Shown in pieces: positions 60,920 through 64,000 of a DNA stretch of 64,000 bases; position 1 is the stretch's first letter, and every line of letters begins with the position of its first letter. This DNA is from Mesocentrotus franciscanus (taxonomy: Eukaryota; Echinodermata; Echinoidea; Camarodonta; Strongylocentrotidae), in the NCBI GenBank assembly GCA_037976565.1, contig CP137685.1, positions 19,580,449-19,644,448 on the forward strand, read 5' to 3'. The position numbers and the translations under genes were made by a program. The notes beneath the pieces were generated by a model. The model did no database searches. It was not told the DNA's origin and was given only the letters and a program-made list of their open reading frames with translations.

Positions 60920-62260
60920 ATATATAAGGCCTAATCTGACACAAAGTGCACATAATGATATTCTCATATTCAAAGGAGAATAAAAAAATCATCAATCTCA
61001 CATCATAATTCATATATGATGGAATGATACAATATGATACAATGTAGCCTGAGTCACTATGTGGCCTCACACAGGTCATTGACTTCTATTCTTGGCATAC
61101 AAAAATATGTCTGCTTTCTATCACATAGTCTGAACCTCCAGACCCCAACAAATATAAAAAGTGCATGAGATGTGTATTCACTGATTTACGACCTCTAGAT
61201 GGATTATGATAGTCTTATCTTGTAATTTTGTGGTAATATTGCAACATCTAGACCGTATCTAAAGGTTATGACTTGAGAAAAGGATCAAAACGATGACAGG
61301 GAATTGATGATTGAAAAATTATGATGGGTATTGAAGAAAATCCATGCAAATCAGTCATCGGGTGATGGAGACCATCATATCCAACCTTTTAATCAGCCAT
61401 CAGTCTCATAAAGTTCCTCATGGTTGGATAATCATTGTCTCAAGAAATTAACTTCTGACCTATTTTACTTTAGGTAGAAAACCTTCTGTCAAGCTCCAGG
61501 ATCTATCCCCTTTGTCTCCATCTCAATTTTTCTTTGGTTCTTTTGCTGACATCAATTGCATCCAATGATAGCATGTCATAATTTTCAGGATACAGACTTT
61601 ACTGGAGGATAGTAAATTATTGCTGAACCAGAAATCATTGCATCATTGCATCAGTGCAAAACTTGGAATTATTTCCCACATGGTTTACATTTGTAAATGT
61701 TTTATGCTACAAACAAAATAAATTATAAAACTGAATTTGTGTAATTCACAAAAGTTTCTTGCCGCAAAACAACCAATGTGTAACAATTCACACACAAATA
61801 AATGTCGACAAAGAAAATGCTTTTGGTCTTGCAGAATGTTTGCAGGTCCATGTGTATCCTTCTAAAACTGTATAAGGTATTCAGTCTTATCCATGCTCTA
61901 TATATGAATCATAAATTGAATATTAATGTTATGTTTATTAAACTCTTAAGAGGGTAGAGTTAGAAGACTATGGGTTGGTGAGTCGCTGACTCCTGTGCCC
62001 AGTGGACCTTATCCCTGAGTCCTACCTCCTAGCTTCAAGCCTACTCACAACCGAATATTTATTGCCAATGTCAGCTCATATGTTTTGTGGGTCTCTGGAG
62101 CCTGGAAAGACCTAACCAAAATGGCTATCCATACCAGGAGTCAAAACCTGGGCGAGCCCCCACAAATGGTTCGATGATAGACACTTTCCAGAGAGGAGTT
62201 TGCGGAATGGGAAAGAACATGAAGTTGTTGCCCTGCTTTCATGTAGATTTATTGAACATT
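60920..62260. other. Intron or intergenic sequence without recognised features
   Basis: AT-rich, chance frames only; 61970-62200 is slightly GC-richer. Confidence 0.45.
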
Positions 62261-62270
62261 ATAAGGATAT

Positions 62271-62652
62271 AAGGGAGGGGAGGGAGAGAGAGAGAGGGGG
62301 GGGGAAGAAGAAGAAGAAGAAGAAGAAGAAGAAGAAGAAGAAGAAGAAGAAGAAGAAGAAGAAGAAGAAGAAGAAGAAGAAGAAGAAGAAGAAGAAGAAG
62401 AAGAAGAAGAAGAAGAAGAAGAAGAAGAAGAAGAAGAAGAAGAAGAAGAAGAAGAAGAAGAAGAAGAAGAAGAAGAAGAAGAAGAAGAAGAAACAAAGAA
62501 GAAGAAGAAAGAAGAAGAAGAAGAAGAAGAAGAAGAAGAAGAAGAAGAAGAAGAAGAAGAAGAAGAAGAAGAAGAAGAAGAAGAAGAAGAAGAAGAAGAA
62601 GAAGAAGAAGAAGAAGAAGAAGAAGAAGAAGAAGAAGAAGAAGAAGAAGAAA
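62271..62652 (+). repeat. Very long (GAA)n trinucleotide tract
   Basis: After a G/A-rich lead-in, GAA/AAG triplets run from about 62306 to 62652, roughly 115 units, interrupted near 62490-62510 by aaacaaagaag and gaaagaag. The plus strand is all purine from 62271 to 62493 and from 62495 to 62652. Poly-Lys and poly-Leu frames (171 and 85 codons) are its translations. Confidence 0.97.
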
Positions 62653-62659
62653 CTACTTC

Positions 62660-63628
62660 TGGCTTTTGCTTGGGTGAGTTACAGGCCTACAAAGCATACT
62701 TTCTATCAACTGTAAAACAGGCAAAGAACAAAACTTAGTAGAAATTTTTAACAACAAGGTACATCCTCTTAATTAATATAGAAAATACAAAACAAAAACA
62801 AAACTGAAAATGACTTAGTACCCATGATATTATATATTATAGTAAAGCCTACATTGTAGTCAATGTCACCATAACCTTCAAAAGTTCAGAGCATATACCA
62901 TTATCATCTTTGCAGGATAACCCTTTCCATCCTTATCCCTCCCCCACCCTTCTTTTTTAGAAACAATGTTACCTTCACTACTAACGGAAAACTCTTTGTG
63001 TCCACTGAGACCTGTAGTCACTTAACTCCAAGGCAAAATGGACCGTGGAGAAAGAGCATAAAATATCTGAAATATTGGGAGATATATGGCACCATATGAT
63101 TGCAGGAGAGTGCCCTGAATATTATCCAGAAATAAATTAGGATTACAGAGGGACTTTTCGGTCAAAATGATGTCAGGTCGTAAATACTCAGGGCTGCAGT
63201 TTCTGGGTGAACTTGCTTATAATAACAAACCGTTAGTTTAGGCAAGGTTTCTAAATGTAACAGTGAGAGTTTATGTATCTATCATGAATTCCCGCTTTAC
63301 CAGAAGGAAAAAAAAACAAAAAAACACTAAGCTACTTTCATATTCACCAAGTTTGAAAACAAACTTAATTCTTAGTTCCTTCCTGTAAACTCTTTGTCTA
63401 CTACAGATTGAAATCCAAGTTTTTTTCAATTTAATTCAATAAACATTGCCTTGGAGTATATAATCCTACACTAAATGTGTAACAAATGTTGACCACGGCA
63501 ATGCACTTTTGTTTTATTAGTCAACTGAAGCCCATAAAGAGTTAAGGATGTACATCATCTTTATTTACATTTCATATTTCTAGATTACATTTTGAATTAT
63601 GATTTACATAAATCTATTCAGTAAATAA
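62660..63628. other. AT-rich sequence without recognised features
   Basis: No exon, repeat family or element end recognised. Confidence 0.45.
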
Positions 63629-64000
63629 NNNNNNNNNNNNNNNNNNNNNNNNNNNNNNNNNNNNNNNNNNNNNNNNNNNNNNNNNNNNNNNNNNNNNNNN
63701 NNNNNNNNNNNNNNNNNNNNNNNNNNNNNNNNNNNNNNNNNNNNNNNNNNNNNNNNNNNNNNNNNNNNNNNNNNNNNNNNNNNNNNNNNNNNNNNNNNNN
63801 NNNNNNNNNNNNNNNNNNNNNNNNNNNNNNNNNNNNNNNNNNNNNNNNNNNNNNNNNNNNNNNNNNNNNNNNNNNNNNNNNNNNNNNNNNNNNNNNNNNN
63901 NNNNNNNNNNNNNNNNNNNNNNNNNNNNNNNNNNNNNNNNNNNNNNNNNNNNNNNNNNNNNNNNNNNNNNNNNNNNNNNNNNNNNNNNNNNNNNNNNNNN
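63629..64000. other. Assembly gap
   Basis: All N to the window end. Confidence 1.

Larger units (their letters stand above)
8074..63628 (-). other. Probable long 5' intron of UNC5 (first coding exon not located)
   Basis: Everything upstream of the 7858-8073 exon on the minus strand up to the gap. The exon begins in phase 1 with a linker, so a signal-peptide exon ending in phase 1 must lie upstream. I could not identify it: no minus-strand frame here has a clear N-terminal hydrophobic signal followed by a consensus phase-1 donor. Either the intron exceeds 55 kb or a short exon was missed. It could also contain unrelated short genes. Confidence 0.45.

Noticed and set aside
62200..62715. 171-codon poly-Lys frame and 85-codon poly-Leu frame
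   Set aside because: Direct translations of the GAA repeat.
1..63628. CRISPR arrays, prokaryotic operons or phage genes
   Set aside because: Spliceosomal exons, SINEs and MITEs show eukaryotic nuclear DNA; none of the repeats has a repeat-spacer layout.

Overview
This is eukaryotic genomic DNA, AT-rich and dominated by introns and repeats. The mobile-element content points to an echinoderm, most likely a sea urchin: short tRNA-derived SINEs with (TTA)n tails, many TA- or TTA-flanked MITEs, and foldback elements with short tandem repeats in their arms that resemble the sea-urchin TU elements. The species cannot be fixed from this window. The last 372 bases are an assembly gap.

The only gene supported with confidence lies on the minus strand. 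Two exons, at 7858-8073 and 5608-5724, join in phase 1 and together encode one complete first immunoglobulin domain of an UNC5-type netrin receptor. All four family cysteines, the FG-DED-[FY]-W-C-x-C signature and the K-A-Y-[IV]-R strand are present. Both exons have consensus splice sites. The signal-peptide exon and the exons for Ig2, the thrombospondin repeats, the membrane segment, ZU5, UPA and death domains were not found. The first should lie at higher coordinates, possibly beyond the gap; the others lie below position 1. Most of the window is therefore non-coding gene interior: at least 5.6 kb downstream of the second exon, a 2.1 kb intron between the exons, and up to 55 kb upstream.

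Layout. 1-4.4 kb: AT-rich intron. 4.4-5.6 kb: a foldback element, a repeat fragment and a SINE whose tail ends 3-4 bases from the exon's 5' splice site. 5.6-8.1 kb: the two UNC5 exons. 8-17 kb: intron with telomere-like interspersed repeat, CT microsatellites, a CG-rich patch and a SINE. 17.9-19.7 kb: a repeat cluster with a MITE inserted into another copy of itself. 20-30 kb: inverted-repeat MITEs, simple repeats and a comparatively repeat-poor segment at 24.1-25.6 kb. 30-36 kb: foldback element, G-rich tandem array, PIF/Harbinger-like MITE and another TIR element. 44.3-45.9 kb: a diverged tandem array of about 160 bp units. 46-58 kb: several MITEs, a 1 kb palindrome built from 158 bp units, and more MITE copies. 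60.5-60.9 kb: a CpG-rich island. 62.3-62.65 kb: a very long GAA tract. 63.6 kb onward: gap.

No tRNA, rRNA, CRISPR array or prokaryotic system was seen. Most open frames longer than 60 codons are chance frames in AT-rich DNA or translations of simple repeats and are not listed as genes.
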